From Cupriavidus sp. AU9028 (lineage in GTDB: Bacteria; Pseudomonadota; Gammaproteobacteria; Burkholderiales; Burkholderiaceae): a DNA stretch of 64,000 bases. Both the position numbers and the translations under genes were made by a program. A model generated the notes under the pieces. It was not told the origin of the DNA. It did no database searches and saw only the letters and a program-made list of their open reading frames with translations. Location of the stretch: NCBI RefSeq assembly GCF_019795295.1, contig NZ_JAIMCG010000006.1:62001-126000 (forward strand), read 5' to 3'. Positions 10,901 through 19,978 of this stretch are shown here, in pieces; positions within the stretch are counted from its first letter, which is position 1; each line of letters begins with the position of its first letter.

Positions 10901-11144
10901 CCTGATGACATCGCTCGCCTTCGGCCTTGGTGTCGTTCCGCTCATCTTCGCCTCGGGTGCAAGTGCCGAGACCCAGGCTGCCCTCGGCGTGGGCGTCTTC
11001 GGCGGCATGGTCACCGCCACCGTGCTTGCCATCTTCTTCGTGCCGGCCTTCTTCGTATTCGTGCTAGGGATCCGCGACCGGCTCCGGACGTGGCGCAAGC
11101 CCCGGGGCCCCCGCGCCTCCGGCCCCGACGCGCTGGAGAACTGA
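7998..11144 (+). CDS. RND multidrug efflux pump inner-membrane transporter, AcrB/MexB (HAE1) type
   Basis: This 1,048-residue proton-driven exporter has the expected length (AcrB about 1,050). The N-terminal MPQFFIQRPVFAWVVALFI is the family hallmark. The TM4 proton-relay Asp pair is present in GIIVDDAIVVVENV, and the C-terminal half carries the matching GLSAKNAILIVEFAKQLREEGKSL motif. The HAE1 class exports hydrophobic drugs, dyes and solvents; the actual substrates here are unknown. It lies between its adaptor and outer-membrane factor (4-bp spacing to the latter). Confidence 0.95.
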   Translation: MPQFFIQRPVFAWVVALFIILFGLIAIPQLPIARYPSVAPPQVTITAVYPGATPQTMNDSVLGLIERELSSLKSLLYFESSSDTTGTATITASFKPGTDPQLAQVDVQNRLKTIEARLPQSVRQNGLIVEAASSGFLMLVSLKSDDGRFDETQLADYMARNVLEELRRIDGVGRVQLFGAEQAMRIWVDPARMVAMNVSMEDVTGAVGQQNVQIAPGRLGDQPAIPGQRVSVPLSAQGQLESPDQFAAIVLRANPDGSKVVLGDVARVELGAQSYDFSTREDAKVATAAAVQLAPGANAVRTSAAVLERMKQLQQTMPAGMSYSVPFDTAPFAKISIQKVVQTLIEAMVLVFLVMFVFLQNIRYTLIPAIVAPIALLGTFAVMLAAGFSINVLTMFGMVLAIGIIVDDAIVVVENVERIMAREGLSPRDATVKAMKEITGAIIGITLVLTAVFIPMALASGSVGVIYRQFTMSMAVSILFSALLALSLTPALCATLLKPVDHGHAPRRGFFGWFNRRFDSMTERYESRVGRLVKRSGRMMAGFAAIVAVLAIAFGLLPSAFLPEEDQGYFITSIQLPADATTERTLDVVKTYEEHVASRPGIKSNISILGYGLSGSGPNAAVGFTMLKDWDQREGANAWEEVYYAYMAMAEKVKEGSIFSLMPPAIDELGNSSGFSMRLVDRANQGYAALQAAQAKLIEMAAKSKVVTGVYVDGLPAGSGVSLKIDRTKAEAMGVPFTAVSELISTAMGSNYINDFPNRGRMQQVIVQADAAARMQLDDVLRLRVRNANGGMVPLSEMVTPVWGDTPLQMMRYQGLPAVRIAGNAAPGASSGEAMDEMERLAAQLPRGFDVAWTGQSLQERQSAQQAPMLMALSMLVVFLVLAALYESWAIPLSVMLVVPLGLLGAVGAVLLLGMPNDVFFKVGMITVIGLSAKNAILIVEFAKQLREEGKSLLEAAVTASTLRLRPILMTSLAFGLGVVPLIFASGASAETQAALGVGVFGGMVTATVLAIFFVPAFFVFVLGIRDRLRTWRKPRGPRASGPDALEN

Positions 11145-11147
11145 TCC

Positions 11148-12548
11148 ATGCGACTGACCGTCATTACCTTAGCGCTCGCCTTGTCGGCATGCTCCATGAC
11201 CCCCGAGTTCGTCCGTCCGGATGCACCGGTCCCATCGCGCTATCCCGACCATGCGAGCCAGGCGGACATGCCCTCGGCGGCGCTGGTCGGATGGCGCTCG
11301 ATGTTCGGCGACCCCCGGCTCCAGGCGTTGATCGAGACCGCGTTGCACAACAACCGGGACCTGCGCATTGCGATGCTGAACGTGGAGGCCACCCGGGCCC
11401 AGTACCGCATCCAGCGCTCCGAGCAGTTCCCTGCGATCGGGGCGACCGCCGGCATGACGCGGGAGCGATCCCGCTCCCTCTCTCCGGATCCGACGGTCCA
11501 GCGCCAGGTCAGTGCCGGACTCGGCGTAACGGCTTTCGAGCTTGACCTGTGGGGCCGTGCGCGCTCGATGTCCGAAGCCGCCTTCTCGCGTTACCTTGCC
11601 AGCGAAGAGGCTCGCCGCGCCGCGAAGGTCTCGCTGGTGGCCAGCGTCGCGGATGCCTATTTTGCCGAACGGCTGGCCGCGGAACAGGAGGCGCTGGCGC
11701 GACGCACGCTTGCCAATTGGAAAGAGCAGCGCGACCTGGCGCTGCAGCTGAGGAAGGCGTTGCAGAATAGCGGCATTGACGTCGCGCAGGCAGAAGGACA
11801 AGTGGCGCGCGCCGAAGCAGAGGTCGAGGCGCGACATCGTGACGTCCTCCGTGCCAGGAATGCGCTCGTCCAACTGGTGGCGGCCGACCTCGATACCGTG
11901 GATCTGCCGGAGGCCATTTCGCTGGAGCGGCAACCGGTCAGAACGCAGCTACCCGCCGGTCTTCCGTCGGATCTGCTGATCCATCGGCCCGACATTCGAC
12001 AGGCCGAGCAAGTATTGCGCGCGGCCAACGCAGACATCGGCGCCGCCCGGGCCGCTTTCTTTCCGCGGGTATCGCTGACGACCACGCTGGGCTTCGCCAG
12101 CCCCGACTTCGGGGGGCTGTTCCGCGGCGACAACCGCGTCTGGTCCTTTGCGCCATCGATCACGCAACCGCTGTTCGACGCCGGGCGACTCCGCGCGGAA
12201 CTGAGGCTGTCGGAGTTGCGCAAGTCCGTGGCCGTGGCGCAGTACGAGCAGGCCATCCAGGTCGCCTTCCGGGAAGTCGCCGATGGACTCGCTGGATCGG
12301 AAACTTACGCATTGCAGAGCGGGGCACAGGAGCGGGTAGTCGCCGAGGAGCAACGACGTGCGGAACTGGCCGGGCAGCGCTATCGCGCGGGTGTGGACGG
12401 GCGGCTGGAATGGCTGGACGCGCAGCGCGAATTGTTTGCCGCCCAGCTCGAGCTGCTCGCGCTGCGCCGGGATGCGCTGGGGAATGCCACCGGGCTCTAC
12501 AAGGCGCTGGGAGGCGGGGCTTTTCATACCGACGACACGGGATCCTGA
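11148..12548 (+). CDS. Outer-membrane factor lipoprotein of RND efflux system (NodT/OprM type)
   Basis: This is a 466-residue TolC-like channel. A short lipoprotein signal ends in LSAC with Cys15. Two tandem OEP repeats follow, visible as ALIETALHNNRDLRIAMLNVE with its downstream helices, and then the repeat start PSDLLIHRPDIRQAEQVLRAANADIGAARAAFFP, both diagnostic for NodT-family proteins. It completes the tripartite pump with the two upstream genes and starts 4 bp after the pump gene. Confidence 0.94.
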   Translation: MRLTVITLALALSACSMTPEFVRPDAPVPSRYPDHASQADMPSAALVGWRSMFGDPRLQALIETALHNNRDLRIAMLNVEATRAQYRIQRSEQFPAIGATAGMTRERSRSLSPDPTVQRQVSAGLGVTAFELDLWGRARSMSEAAFSRYLASEEARRAAKVSLVASVADAYFAERLAAEQEALARRTLANWKEQRDLALQLRKALQNSGIDVAQAEGQVARAEAEVEARHRDVLRARNALVQLVAADLDTVDLPEAISLERQPVRTQLPAGLPSDLLIHRPDIRQAEQVLRAANADIGAARAAFFPRVSLTTTLGFASPDFGGLFRGDNRVWSFAPSITQPLFDAGRLRAELRLSELRKSVAVAQYEQAIQVAFREVADGLAGSETYALQSGAQERVVAEEQRRAELAGQRYRAGVDGRLEWLDAQRELFAAQLELLALRRDALGNATGLYKALGGGAFHTDDTGS

Positions 12549-12570
12549 GGTCAATTGACGATTCGAGCGC

Positions 12571-13866
12571 ATGAACAACATCGTTCCAGTCCGGCCCGAC
12601 GATGGTCTGACGCAGCCACTGCCGCAGTCCGCGGAGTACGATCCCGGCCCTGATTGGCGCTGGCGATTCTGGTCCGTGTTCAGCGGCCAAGCCCTGTCGC
12701 TGATAGGGTCCGCACTGACGCAGTTCGTGCTGCTCTGGTGGATCACCGACACGACGGGCAGCCTCTCCGCGCTGGCAACCGCCGGCATGGCCGCGTTGCT
12801 GCCCCAGGCATTGCTGGCGCCGCTGGGCGGAACGCTGGCGGACCGCTACAGCCGTCGGATCATCATGATCGTCGCCGACGTCATCAGCGCGCTGTGCATG
12901 GCCGTGCTGATCGCGCTGTTTCTCACCGGCGACGTCGATCTGACCCACGTCTACGTGATGATGGCCATTCGCAGTGCGATGCAGGCCTTCCAGTCGCCGG
13001 CGGCGGCGGCGAGTGTGGCCATGCTGGTCCCGCGCCCGTTCCTGACTCGCGCTGCGGGGCTGAATCAGGCCGTGCAAAGCATGACGGTCGTGGCAGCGGC
13101 CCCGTTAGGTGCCTTCGCGCTTGGCGTGATGCCGATCGGCTGGGCACTGGCTATCGACGTGGCAACGGCGATTGCGGGCATCGTACCGTTGCTGTTCGTG
13201 GCCATCCCGCAGCCGTCAGTGCGCACTGTTCCGCGTGGCGCACTGGCCGTGAGCCTGTGGGCAGAGTTCCGGGAGGGCGTGGCCCTCGTGTGGTCTTCGC
13301 CCGGCCTGCGCCCGCTCTATGCGGTGCTGGCGGGCGTCGTGCTGGTCATCATGCCGGCATTCACGCTCGTTCCCTTGCTGGTCAAGGATCATTTCGGCGG
13401 TGGCGCCGCCGAGGTGGCCTTGATGGAGGGGCTGTCGGGAGTCGGTATGCTGCTCGGCGGTCTGCTGGTGGCCGCGATGGCGCCGCGGCGACACATTGTG
13501 TGGATCCTGTTCGGATTCGCTGCTTCCTGCCTATCCCTTGCGCTGACCGCACTCGTACCCAGGGACATGTTCGGAGCCGCCATCACCTGGTGGTTCCTCT
13601 GCGGTGTCACCTTTGTCTTCGGCAATGCTCCCCTGATGGCGCTTCTGCAAGCCGTCGTGCCGCACCATCTTCAAGGACGCGCGCTGTCACTGCTGAACGC
13701 CATCATGGGTCTTGCCGCGCCAGTCAGTCTTGCCGTCGTATCGCCCTTGGGCGAGATCATCGACGTCAGCACGCTGTTTGTCGTCATCGGCGTGTCAGGC
13801 GCGGCGGTGAGTCTGAGCGGTTTGCTCTCGCGCCCTCTGCTGGCGTTGAGGGCTGAGCAGACATAG
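12571..13866 (+). CDS. MFS transporter, DHA3-like (MFS_3)
   Basis: This 431-residue major facilitator protein resembles the drug:H+ antiporter DHA3 group (macrolide or siderophore exporters). It shows FWSVFSGQALSLIGSALTQFVLLWWI in helix 1 and the motif-A-like loop GGTLADRYSRRIIMIVAD between helices 2 and 3. It begins 23 bp after the outer-membrane-factor stop on the same strand, so it is probably co-transcribed with the RND operon as a second exporter. It ends 5 bp from the convergent dehydrogenase gene. The substrate is unknown. Confidence 0.85.
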   Translation: MNNIVPVRPDDGLTQPLPQSAEYDPGPDWRWRFWSVFSGQALSLIGSALTQFVLLWWITDTTGSLSALATAGMAALLPQALLAPLGGTLADRYSRRIIMIVADVISALCMAVLIALFLTGDVDLTHVYVMMAIRSAMQAFQSPAAAASVAMLVPRPFLTRAAGLNQAVQSMTVVAAAPLGAFALGVMPIGWALAIDVATAIAGIVPLLFVAIPQPSVRTVPRGALAVSLWAEFREGVALVWSSPGLRPLYAVLAGVVLVIMPAFTLVPLLVKDHFGGGAAEVALMEGLSGVGMLLGGLLVAAMAPRRHIVWILFGFAASCLSLALTALVPRDMFGAAITWWFLCGVTFVFGNAPLMALLQAVVPHHLQGRALSLLNAIMGLAAPVSLAVVSPLGEIIDVSTLFVVIGVSGAAVSLSGLLSRPLLALRAEQT

Positions 13867-13871
13867 CCGAA

Positions 13872-14936
13872 TCACGCGGCTTTCACGCTGGCCGCGACGG
13901 CTTGTCCGAACGCCGTGCAGCCCATCGAGCCACCAAGGTCCGCGGTGCGCGTCGCCGGGTCCGCCAGGACCTTGTCCACAGCGGCGTCGATCGCTTGCGC
14001 GGCTGCGATGAAATGAGGCATGTCGCGGTGTTCACCCAGCCACTGGACCAACATGGCGACGGATAGAATCATCGAGGTTGGATTGGCTTTGTCCTGGCCC
14101 TGGATGTCGGGGGCCGAACCATGCTGCGCCTGCGCGCAGCACAAACCGTCGCCGGCCATGATGGAGCCGCCCAGGCCCAGGCTTCCCGACAATTCGCTGG
14201 CAAGGTCGGACAGAATGTCGCCATAGAAATTGGTGGCGACGATCACGTCGAAGCGGGAAGGATCCCGTACCAGGTGGGCTGCCGACGCGTCGACAAGCAT
14301 GTCGTCGAGCCGCACCTGCGGATACTCGGAGGCAACCTTCCGGACCTCGCGCAGGAACAGTCCGTCAGTCATATGAAAACTGTTGGCCTTGTGGATGGCG
14401 GTGACGTGCTTCCGGCGCTTGCTTGCCAGCTCAAAAGCCCGTCGCGCGATGCGTTCCGAGCAATGTGCGGTGATCTTTCTGATCGAGATCGCCATGTCCT
14501 TCGAAGGCATCATCTCGCCCCAACCCTCGTACATGTTGCGGTCGGGGTAGAACCCTTCCGTGGCTTCGCGCATGATGACCAGATCCATGTTCGCTGCGCC
14601 GCGGCCAAGGAAGGGGCGAGATCGCGCGGGACGCACGTTCGCGTACAGATCCAGATCGCAGCGAAAAGCCGCGGAGATGTTGCGGCCGCCCTGGCCAGGG
14701 GGCGGGTAGTCGGCATGGGACTGCGTGCCGAGAATGACGCCATCATAGGATGGTGCCTTGTCCAGAATTTCCTGGCGTAACGTGGTGCCGAACTCGGCCA
14801 GACTGGGGAAGCCCACGCTTTCGTATTCGAAGTTCAGGCCCAGATCGAACACCTTGTCGGCAGCTTTCAGGACTTCAATGGACGAAGCCACGATCTCCGG
14901 GCCGATGCCGTCGCCGGGAAGAACAAGGATGCGCAT
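13872..14936 (-). CDS. Isocitrate/isopropylmalate dehydrogenase family protein (tartrate dehydrogenase-like)
   Basis: This is a 354-residue NAD(P)-dependent beta-hydroxyacid oxidative decarboxylase. Family motifs are LPGDGIGPEI at the N-terminus, IMREATEGFYPDRN (substrate-binding segment), HKANSFHMTDGLF (catalytic Lys) and the metal/cofactor block VATNFYGDILSDLASELSGSLG. It is the last gene of the minus-strand tricarboxylate cluster. The family acts on isocitrate, 3-isopropylmalate, homoisocitrate or tartrate; the motif set is closer to IMDH/tartrate enzymes than to the TCA isocitrate dehydrogenase, so an unusual hydroxy acid is likely. The exact substrate is not assignable. Confidence 0.85.
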   Translation of the reverse strand: MRILVLPGDGIGPEIVASSIEVLKAADKVFDLGLNFEYESVGFPSLAEFGTTLRQEILDKAPSYDGVILGTQSHADYPPPGQGGRNISAAFRCDLDLYANVRPARSRPFLGRGAANMDLVIMREATEGFYPDRNMYEGWGEMMPSKDMAISIRKITAHCSERIARRAFELASKRRKHVTAIHKANSFHMTDGLFLREVRKVASEYPQVRLDDMLVDASAAHLVRDPSRFDVIVATNFYGDILSDLASELSGSLGLGGSIMAGDGLCCAQAQHGSAPDIQGQDKANPTSMILSVAMLVQWLGEHRDMPHFIAAAQAIDAAVDKVLADPATRTADLGGSMGCTAFGQAVAASVKAA

Positions 14937-14972
14937 GCTGGATTCTCCGAATTCAGGTGTGGATGTGTGTCG

Positions 14973-14990
14973 CCGGCCGATTCCGGCCGG
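14973..14990 (-). other. Intercistronic stem-loop upstream of dehydrogenase gene
   Basis: This is a perfect 7-bp inverted repeat, CCGGCCG / CGGCCGG, with a 4-base loop. It lies in the 129-bp gap between the second TctC gene and the dehydrogenase. There is no T-run after it in the direction of transcription, so it is more likely an mRNA-processing or stability hairpin than a full terminator. Confidence 0.45.
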
Positions 14991-15065
14991 GGTCGTGCGG
15001 CGCGAAGCGTTGCCGTGGCGCCTTCGGTGAGCGCCGTCCGAAACGCCCGCGTTGACGTGGTACGT

Positions 15066-16067
15066 CTAGTTGTCCGGGGTGATATTCGATTCTTCGACAA
15101 TACGCTTGAACAGCCCCGATTCATGCTGGATAAAGGTCTTGAACTGCTCGGGTGAACCGGGGCTCGGGAAGCCACCGAGATCCCGCAGCCTTGCGTCGAG
15201 CTTCGGATCCTTCAGCGCCTCGGCAACCGCCGCGTTCAGGCGCGTCACGATCTGCGGCGGCGTACCTTTCGGCGCAAACAGGCCGAACCAGTTCTCCAGG
15301 GCATAGCCCTTCAGACTGGTCGAGTCCGAAATGGCGGGAATATCCGGCGCAAGAGGGCTCTTGCCCAGCGACGTGATGCCGATGGCCCGCACCTTTCCAT
15401 CCTTGATGAACGGGCGTGCGCCGGCGAGGCTCACGAAGGTCATTTCGATATTGCCGCCAATCACGTCAAGCAGTTGGTTCGAGGCGCCTCGGTAAGGTAC
15501 GTTGGTCAGCTGCACGCCGGCCTTCTTTGCCATCAGCTCGCCGGACAGATGCTGCGGGTTGCCGACGCCGCTGGTGCCATAGCGCACTGCACCGGGATTG
15601 GCGCGAGCGAAGGCAATCATCTCATCGACGGTCTTGTACGGCAGCTTCGGGTTGACCACCAGGACATTGGGCACCTTGACGATCAGGCTCACCGGTACGA
15701 GGTCGGTCTGGGGCGCATATTGCATCCGGCTCTTGTAGACGAACGGGTTGATCGCCGTCTCTCCTGCCGAGCCCATCAACAGTGTGTAGCCATCGGCCGG
15801 CGCCTTGACTACAGCTTGCGCGCCGATCATGCCGCTGCCCCCTCCCTTGTTTTCCACAACGACGGGCTGGCCCAGTACCGTTCGCAGTTTTTCGGCGACG
15901 ACGCGCGCCATCGCGTCGACGCCGCCTCCGGCCGAGAAGGGCACCACGATTGTGACCGGACGAGCCGGGTAACTGGGCTGCGCCAGCGCGGCCCCTGCGG
16001 CCAGGCTGGCCAACGCCGCGGCGGCGCCCTTGAACGGTAGTCCTTTGTCAAACGAAATTCTTTTCAT
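15066..16067 (-). CDS. Tripartite tricarboxylate transporter substrate-binding protein (TctC/Bug family)
   Basis: This is a 333-residue periplasmic Bug-family protein. The signal peptide is followed by the family start AQPSYPARPVTIVVPFSAGGGVDAMARVV. Later motifs are VENKGGGSGMIGAQAVVKAPADGYTLL and VRYGTSGVGNPQHLSGELM. The ATG at 16067 has a strong AGGAGGA ribosome site 8 bases upstream, which fixes the start against a longer frame. It lies 69 bp downstream of tctA in the same direction, making it a second binding protein for one TctAB membrane pair. Confidence 0.92.
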   Translation of the reverse strand: MKRISFDKGLPFKGAAAALASLAAGAALAQPSYPARPVTIVVPFSAGGGVDAMARVVAEKLRTVLGQPVVVENKGGGSGMIGAQAVVKAPADGYTLLMGSAGETAINPFVYKSRMQYAPQTDLVPVSLIVKVPNVLVVNPKLPYKTVDEMIAFARANPGAVRYGTSGVGNPQHLSGELMAKKAGVQLTNVPYRGASNQLLDVIGGNIEMTFVSLAGARPFIKDGKVRAIGITSLGKSPLAPDIPAISDSTSLKGYALENWFGLFAPKGTPPQIVTRLNAAVAEALKDPKLDARLRDLGGFPSPGSPEQFKTFIQHESGLFKRIVEESNITPDN

Positions 16068-16136
16068 GCTGTCTTCCTCCTGCCTGTCACGCTCTCGCGT
16101 CCGGGATGCGTAGGCCGCATCCTTATCCTGTGTCAC

Positions 16137-17636
16137 TCATTCATCCGCGCCGCCCATCCTGCGTAGCCCCTTGAATACGAAAGGCGCGACCAAAGCCGCC
16201 GCCGCGAGCGCCAGAAGGGCCGCGGAACCCGGATGGCTGACGAACACCCATGGATCGCCGAAGCTCATCTGCATGGCGCGGCGGAACTGGCTTTCGGCCA
16301 TGGGGCCCAGAATCAGGCCGACGATCATCGGTGCCACCGGGTAGTCGAGCCATCGCATGGCGAAGCCCACCAGGCCGAAGACGACCAGCATCGCCAGTTC
16401 CACGATGGAGGGATTCGCTGCCAGGGTCCCCATGGCCGCGAAGACCAGGATGCCGGCGTACAGCCAGGGCTGTGGCAGTTTGAGCAATCGCACCCAGATG
16501 CCGATCAAGGGCAAATTCAGCACCAGCAGCATCACGTTGCCGATGAAGAGGCTGGCCACCAGCCCCCATACCAGGTCCGGCTTGTCGGCGAACAGCAGCG
16601 GACCTGGTACCAGCCCGTACTGCTGAAAGCCCGCCAGCATCATCGCGGCGGTGGCCGACGTGGGCAGCCCCAGCGTCAGCAACGGCACCAGGGTCCCGGT
16701 GGCGGCGGCATTGTTGGCTGCCTCCGGTCCTGCGACGCCCTCGATGGCGCCGCGGCCAAACTCTTGCTGGTGACGCGTCAACTTGCGCTCGACGGTGTAC
16801 GACAGCAGCGTGGGTACCTCGGCGCCCCCGGCAGGCAGCGCACCGATCGGAAAGCCGAGCGCGGTACCGCGCAGCCATGCCTTCCAGGAGCGCTTCCAGT
16901 CCGATCGCGTCATGTGCAGCCCGCCTTTGACCGGTTCGACCTTGTCGTGTGTCCCCGTGAATCTGGAAGCGGTGAAGAACGTCTCGCCCATTGCGAACAG
17001 GCCGACCGCTAGCGTGGTCACCTGGATGCCGTCGAGCATCTCGGGCAGGCCAAACGTCAGCCGCGCCTGGCCGGTGAGCTTGTCGATACCGATCAGCCCC
17101 AGGCCGATGCCCAGGGCCAGGCTGGTGAGCCCGCGCAGCGTGGAGTCGCCGAAAGTGGCCGACACGGTAACGAAGGCAAGCACCATCAGGGCGAAGTAGT
17201 CCCATGGTCCGAACTGCACCGCCACCTCCACGAGTACGGGCGCCAGCAGTGCCAGCCCCACGGTGGCGAGCGTGCCCGCCACGAAGGAGCCGATGGCCGC
17301 AGTCGCAAGCGCCTGGCCTGCTCGGCCGGCCCTTGCCATGCGATGGCCTTCGATAGCGGTGGCGATGGAGGCCGCTTCCCCTGGGGTGTTGATGAGGATT
17401 GCAGTGGTTGAACTGCCGTACATGCCGCCGAAGTAGATGCCGGCGAACATGATCAGGGAGCCGGTTGGGTCGAGCTTGAACGTGACCGGCAGCAATAGCG
17501 CCACGGTCAGCGACGGGCTGATGCCCGGCAGGATTCCCACCAGCGTGCCAAGCAACACGCCGATGCCGGCGAAAAGCAGGTTGCCAGGCTGTGCCGCGAC
17601 GGCAAGGCCTTGTGCCAGATAGCTGAAGACGTCCAT
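16137..17636 (-). CDS. tctA: Tripartite tricarboxylate transporter large membrane subunit TctA
   Basis: This 499-residue protein has about a dozen hydrophobic segments. The TctA signatures are [21 protein letters not shown] near residue 35, and [20 protein letters not shown] and [20 protein letters not shown] further on. The ATG at 17636 lies 11 bp after the tctB stop. An upstream in-frame extension would run through tctB and is rejected. TctA forms the Na+- or H+-coupled carrier with TctB for di- and tricarboxylates. Confidence 0.94.
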   Translation of the reverse strand: MDVFSYLAQGLAVAAQPGNLLFAGIGVLLGTLVGILPGISPSLTVALLLPVTFKLDPTGSLIMFAGIYFGGMYGSSTTAILINTPGEAASIATAIEGHRMARAGRAGQALATAAIGSFVAGTLATVGLALLAPVLVEVAVQFGPWDYFALMVLAFVTVSATFGDSTLRGLTSLALGIGLGLIGIDKLTGQARLTFGLPEMLDGIQVTTLAVGLFAMGETFFTASRFTGTHDKVEPVKGGLHMTRSDWKRSWKAWLRGTALGFPIGALPAGGAEVPTLLSYTVERKLTRHQQEFGRGAIEGVAGPEAANNAAATGTLVPLLTLGLPTSATAAMMLAGFQQYGLVPGPLLFADKPDLVWGLVASLFIGNVMLLVLNLPLIGIWVRLLKLPQPWLYAGILVFAAMGTLAANPSIVELAMLVVFGLVGFAMRWLDYPVAPMIVGLILGPMAESQFRRAMQMSFGDPWVFVSHPGSAALLALAAAALVAPFVFKGLRRMGGADE

Positions 17637-17647
17637 GACTACTCCGT

Positions 17648-18175
17648 TCAACCAAACACGAGACGTTCCAGCGGCCCGGCCGGCAGCGCCAGCGACAGGG
17701 CCTTGGCGAAGAACGCATACACCGCCAGGTTCAGTGCCACGCCGATGACAGCCGACAGAAGGAGCCGTCTCTCGCCGAAAGCCAGCGATGTTGCGATGAA
17801 CAGCAGCGTCGCGCCGGCGATGAACCCCAGTTGCAGCTTCAGCACGAACATGAGCGCGAGCAGGCCACCAAGCACGAGGCTGACGGGCTTCCAGCGCATG
17901 AGCGGCGTCGCGGCCGGCTCTGACGGCGCCGTCGCGCCGGGGCGGCGCGCGGCGGTGATCAGATGCACGGCGCCGAGGACGGCGAGCAATCCAGCAACAA
18001 ACAGCATCCCGGCGGACGGACCGATACCCGCCGCCGGCCCCGGCCGCAGTTGGCCGGCATCGGCGAACACCACGAGGGCCAGCAGCAGCAGAAGGGCGCC
18101 CACGACAATCCTGGGCATATCCAAACGTCCCGCCGCGCCCGCCTTGCGTTGAACATGTGAAGTCATGGCGTTCAC
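17648..18175 (-). CDS. tctB: Tripartite tricarboxylate transporter small membrane subunit TctB
   Basis: This is a 175-residue four-helix protein (about residues 22-40, 53-75, 94-118, 133-160), the usual size and hydropathy of TctB. The GTG at 18175 overlaps the stop of the upstream TctC gene (GTGA), suggesting translational coupling; an ATG at 18166 would shorten it by three residues. It is sandwiched between tctC and tctA. Confidence 0.88.
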   Translation of the reverse strand: MNAMTSHVQRKAGAAGRLDMPRIVVGALLLLLALVVFADAGQLRPGPAAGIGPSAGMLFVAGLLAVLGAVHLITAARRPGATAPSEPAATPLMRWKPVSLVLGGLLALMFVLKLQLGFIAGATLLFIATSLAFGERRLLLSAVIGVALNLAVYAFFAKALSLALPAGPLERLVFG

Positions 18176-19155
18176 TTCGCGAGGCCGATCGATCCGAGAA
18201 TGTCACGCACCCGCGCCTGCTCGGACTTCAGGTATGCCCCGAACTTTTCGGCGGGCAGGTAGGCGTCATCCCAACCGCGCGCCTTCAGGATCTTTTGCCA
18301 TTCTGCGGATTTCACCGCCTTTTCCACCGCGCCGGCCAATGCCGCGGCCTGCTGTGGCGACACGTTGGGCGGCGCAACGATGCCGCGCCAATTGAGCAGT
18401 TCCACATCGAGCCCTTGCTCCTTCAGCGTCGGCACCGCAATGCCTGGCATGCGCTGCGAGGATGAAATCGCCAACGCGCGCAGCTTGCCGGTCTTGATCT
18501 GGCTTTCGAACTCGTTGTAGCCGGATACGCCGGCGGTGACGCGCCCGCCCAGCATTTCGGCCAGCGCCTCCCCACCGCCGGAGAACGGCACGTAGTTCAG
18601 CCGCGCCGTGTTGCCGCCAGCTGCCTTTACCACCAATGCCGCCAGCATATGGTCGGCACCGCCGGCCGAGCCACCGGCCCATACCACCTTGCCGGCATCG
18701 GCCTTCAGCGCGGCTGCAAGGTCCTGAATGGTCTTGTGCGGCGAATTGGCCGGCACCACCACCACCAGGGCGTCGGCCGTCAGACGCGCGATCGGCGTGA
18801 CCGTGTCGAGGCTGACCGGCGCCTTGTTGGTGACGACTGCACCGAGCATGGTGATGCCCATGGTCATCAATTGGCTACCATCTCCCTTGGCGTTGTTGAC
18901 GAACTGCGCCAGCCCAACCGTGCCGCCCGCTCCGGGAATGTTGTTGACCTGCACGCTCTTGGCCGCACCGCTGGCGACCATGGCCTGCTGTAGCGAGCGT
19001 GATGCGCCGTCCCAGCCGCCACCGGGCGCCGCAGGTGCAGTGATCTTGAGCTCGAGTGGGGCTGGCGCCTGTGCATGGGCATGGTGCAGGGGAGCGGCGG
19101 CGCCCAGCAATGCCAGCGCAGCCGTGGCAGCAATACGGTTCAGAGTGGTCAGCAT
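18172..19155 (-). CDS. tctC: Tripartite tricarboxylate transporter substrate-binding protein TctC
   Basis: This is a 327-residue periplasmic binding protein directly upstream of tctB. The signal peptide ends near [13 protein letters not shown]. The binding-domain motifs are [38 protein letters not shown] and [29 protein letters not shown]. The family start [16 protein letters not shown] differs from the Bug consensus and fits the true TctC branch. The ATG at 19155 has AGGAGA 6 bases upstream. Ligands in the family are citrate and other carboxylates. Confidence 0.92.
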   Translation of the reverse strand: MLTTLNRIAATAALALLGAAAPLHHAHAQAPAPLELKITAPAAPGGGWDGASRSLQQAMVASGAAKSVQVNNIPGAGGTVGLAQFVNNAKGDGSQLMTMGITMLGAVVTNKAPVSLDTVTPIARLTADALVVVVPANSPHKTIQDLAAALKADAGKVVWAGGSAGGADHMLAALVVKAAGGNTARLNYVPFSGGGEALAEMLGGRVTAGVSGYNEFESQIKTGKLRALAISSSQRMPGIAVPTLKEQGLDVELLNWRGIVAPPNVSPQQAAALAGAVEKAVKSAEWQKILKARGWDDAYLPAEKFGAYLKSEQARVRDILGSIGLAK

Positions 19156-19237
19156 GTTGTCTCCTGTTGTCGATATGTCTGCGGCGCCGCGCAAACGATG
19201 CTGCGACGCGCGCTGGGTCAAGCGGTCGTTACGGTAG

Positions 19238-19978
19238 TCAGTCCGCGGTTTCCTGCGGCGCCACCGACGCACCAGTGATCCCGTGGCGCTTCAAGGACTG
19301 GGCAACGAACCCATTGGCCTTCATGTCCTCCACGAAGGCATGCAGGTACGCAGCGGCGGCGCTGCCTCGGCTCTGCGGCAGGCCCATCGCCTGCCGAATC
19401 ACCATGAAGCGCTCGTTCAGCAGACGCAGGCCGTCGTACCTTGTGGCATCGGCTTCCAGCTGCTGGCGTACTCCCGCGGCGACCTCCAACTCCTGCTCGA
19501 TGAAGGTCTGCACCACGGTCGGGGAAGTCGGCGCCCGCACGATCTGCGCGGCTTTCAGTTCCCGCGTCAGATACAGGTCGTAAGCACTGCCGTGGCCCAC
19601 GGCGACCCGAATGCCGGGCGCGTCCACGTCGGCATTCGATCGAAGCGGCGACGTGTCCCGCACCATGTACCAACCTTCGATCAGCACATATGGCGGCGTG
19701 AAATGGATCGTTGCGGCGCGCTTGGGATCGATGGCGAAGAAGCCGACGTCTGCCTCTTCGTTGGACACCACTTCAACGGACTTGCCCGCGGCGTCTACCA
19801 CCACCAGCTGCAACGGCAGCTCGAGCCGCTGCGCCAGCGCGCGCGCCAGGTCCACGGACACACCGCCCGGCTGGCCGTCTTCCCCGCGGTTGGCGAGAAT
19901 GGGATTGCCAAGATTGATCGAGGCACGGAGAAGCCCGGTCGGGGCGAAAGCTGCGATGATGTCTGGGTCAGGGCGCAT
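19238..19978 (-). CDS. SBP_bac_3-type binding-domain protein without signal peptide
   Basis: This 246-residue protein is one bilobed periplasmic-binding domain of the amino-acid type (SBP_bac_3): GLLRASINLGNPILANRG, GVSVDLARALAQRLELPLQLV, EADVGFFAIDPKRAATIHFTPPYVLIEG and IRVAVGHGSAYDLYLTRELK. No hydrophobic signal sequence precedes the domain and the frame closes upstream, so the protein should stay in the cytoplasm as encoded. It overlaps the GntR regulator gene by 11 bp. It may be a ligand-binding sensor or a domesticated binding protein; a mis-assigned start cannot rescue a signal peptide. Confidence 0.8.
   Translation of the reverse strand: MRPDPDIIAAFAPTGLLRASINLGNPILANRGEDGQPGGVSVDLARALAQRLELPLQLVVVDAAGKSVEVVSNEEADVGFFAIDPKRAATIHFTPPYVLIEGWYMVRDTSPLRSNADVDAPGIRVAVGHGSAYDLYLTRELKAAQIVRAPTSPTVVQTFIEQELEVAAGVRQQLEADATRYDGLRLLNERFMVIRQAMGLPQSRGSAAAAYLHAFVEDMKANGFVAQSLKRHGITGASVAPQETAD

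Noticed and set aside
13216-13494. Small minus-strand frames inside the MFS gene
   Set aside because: They are antisense shadows without ribosome sites.
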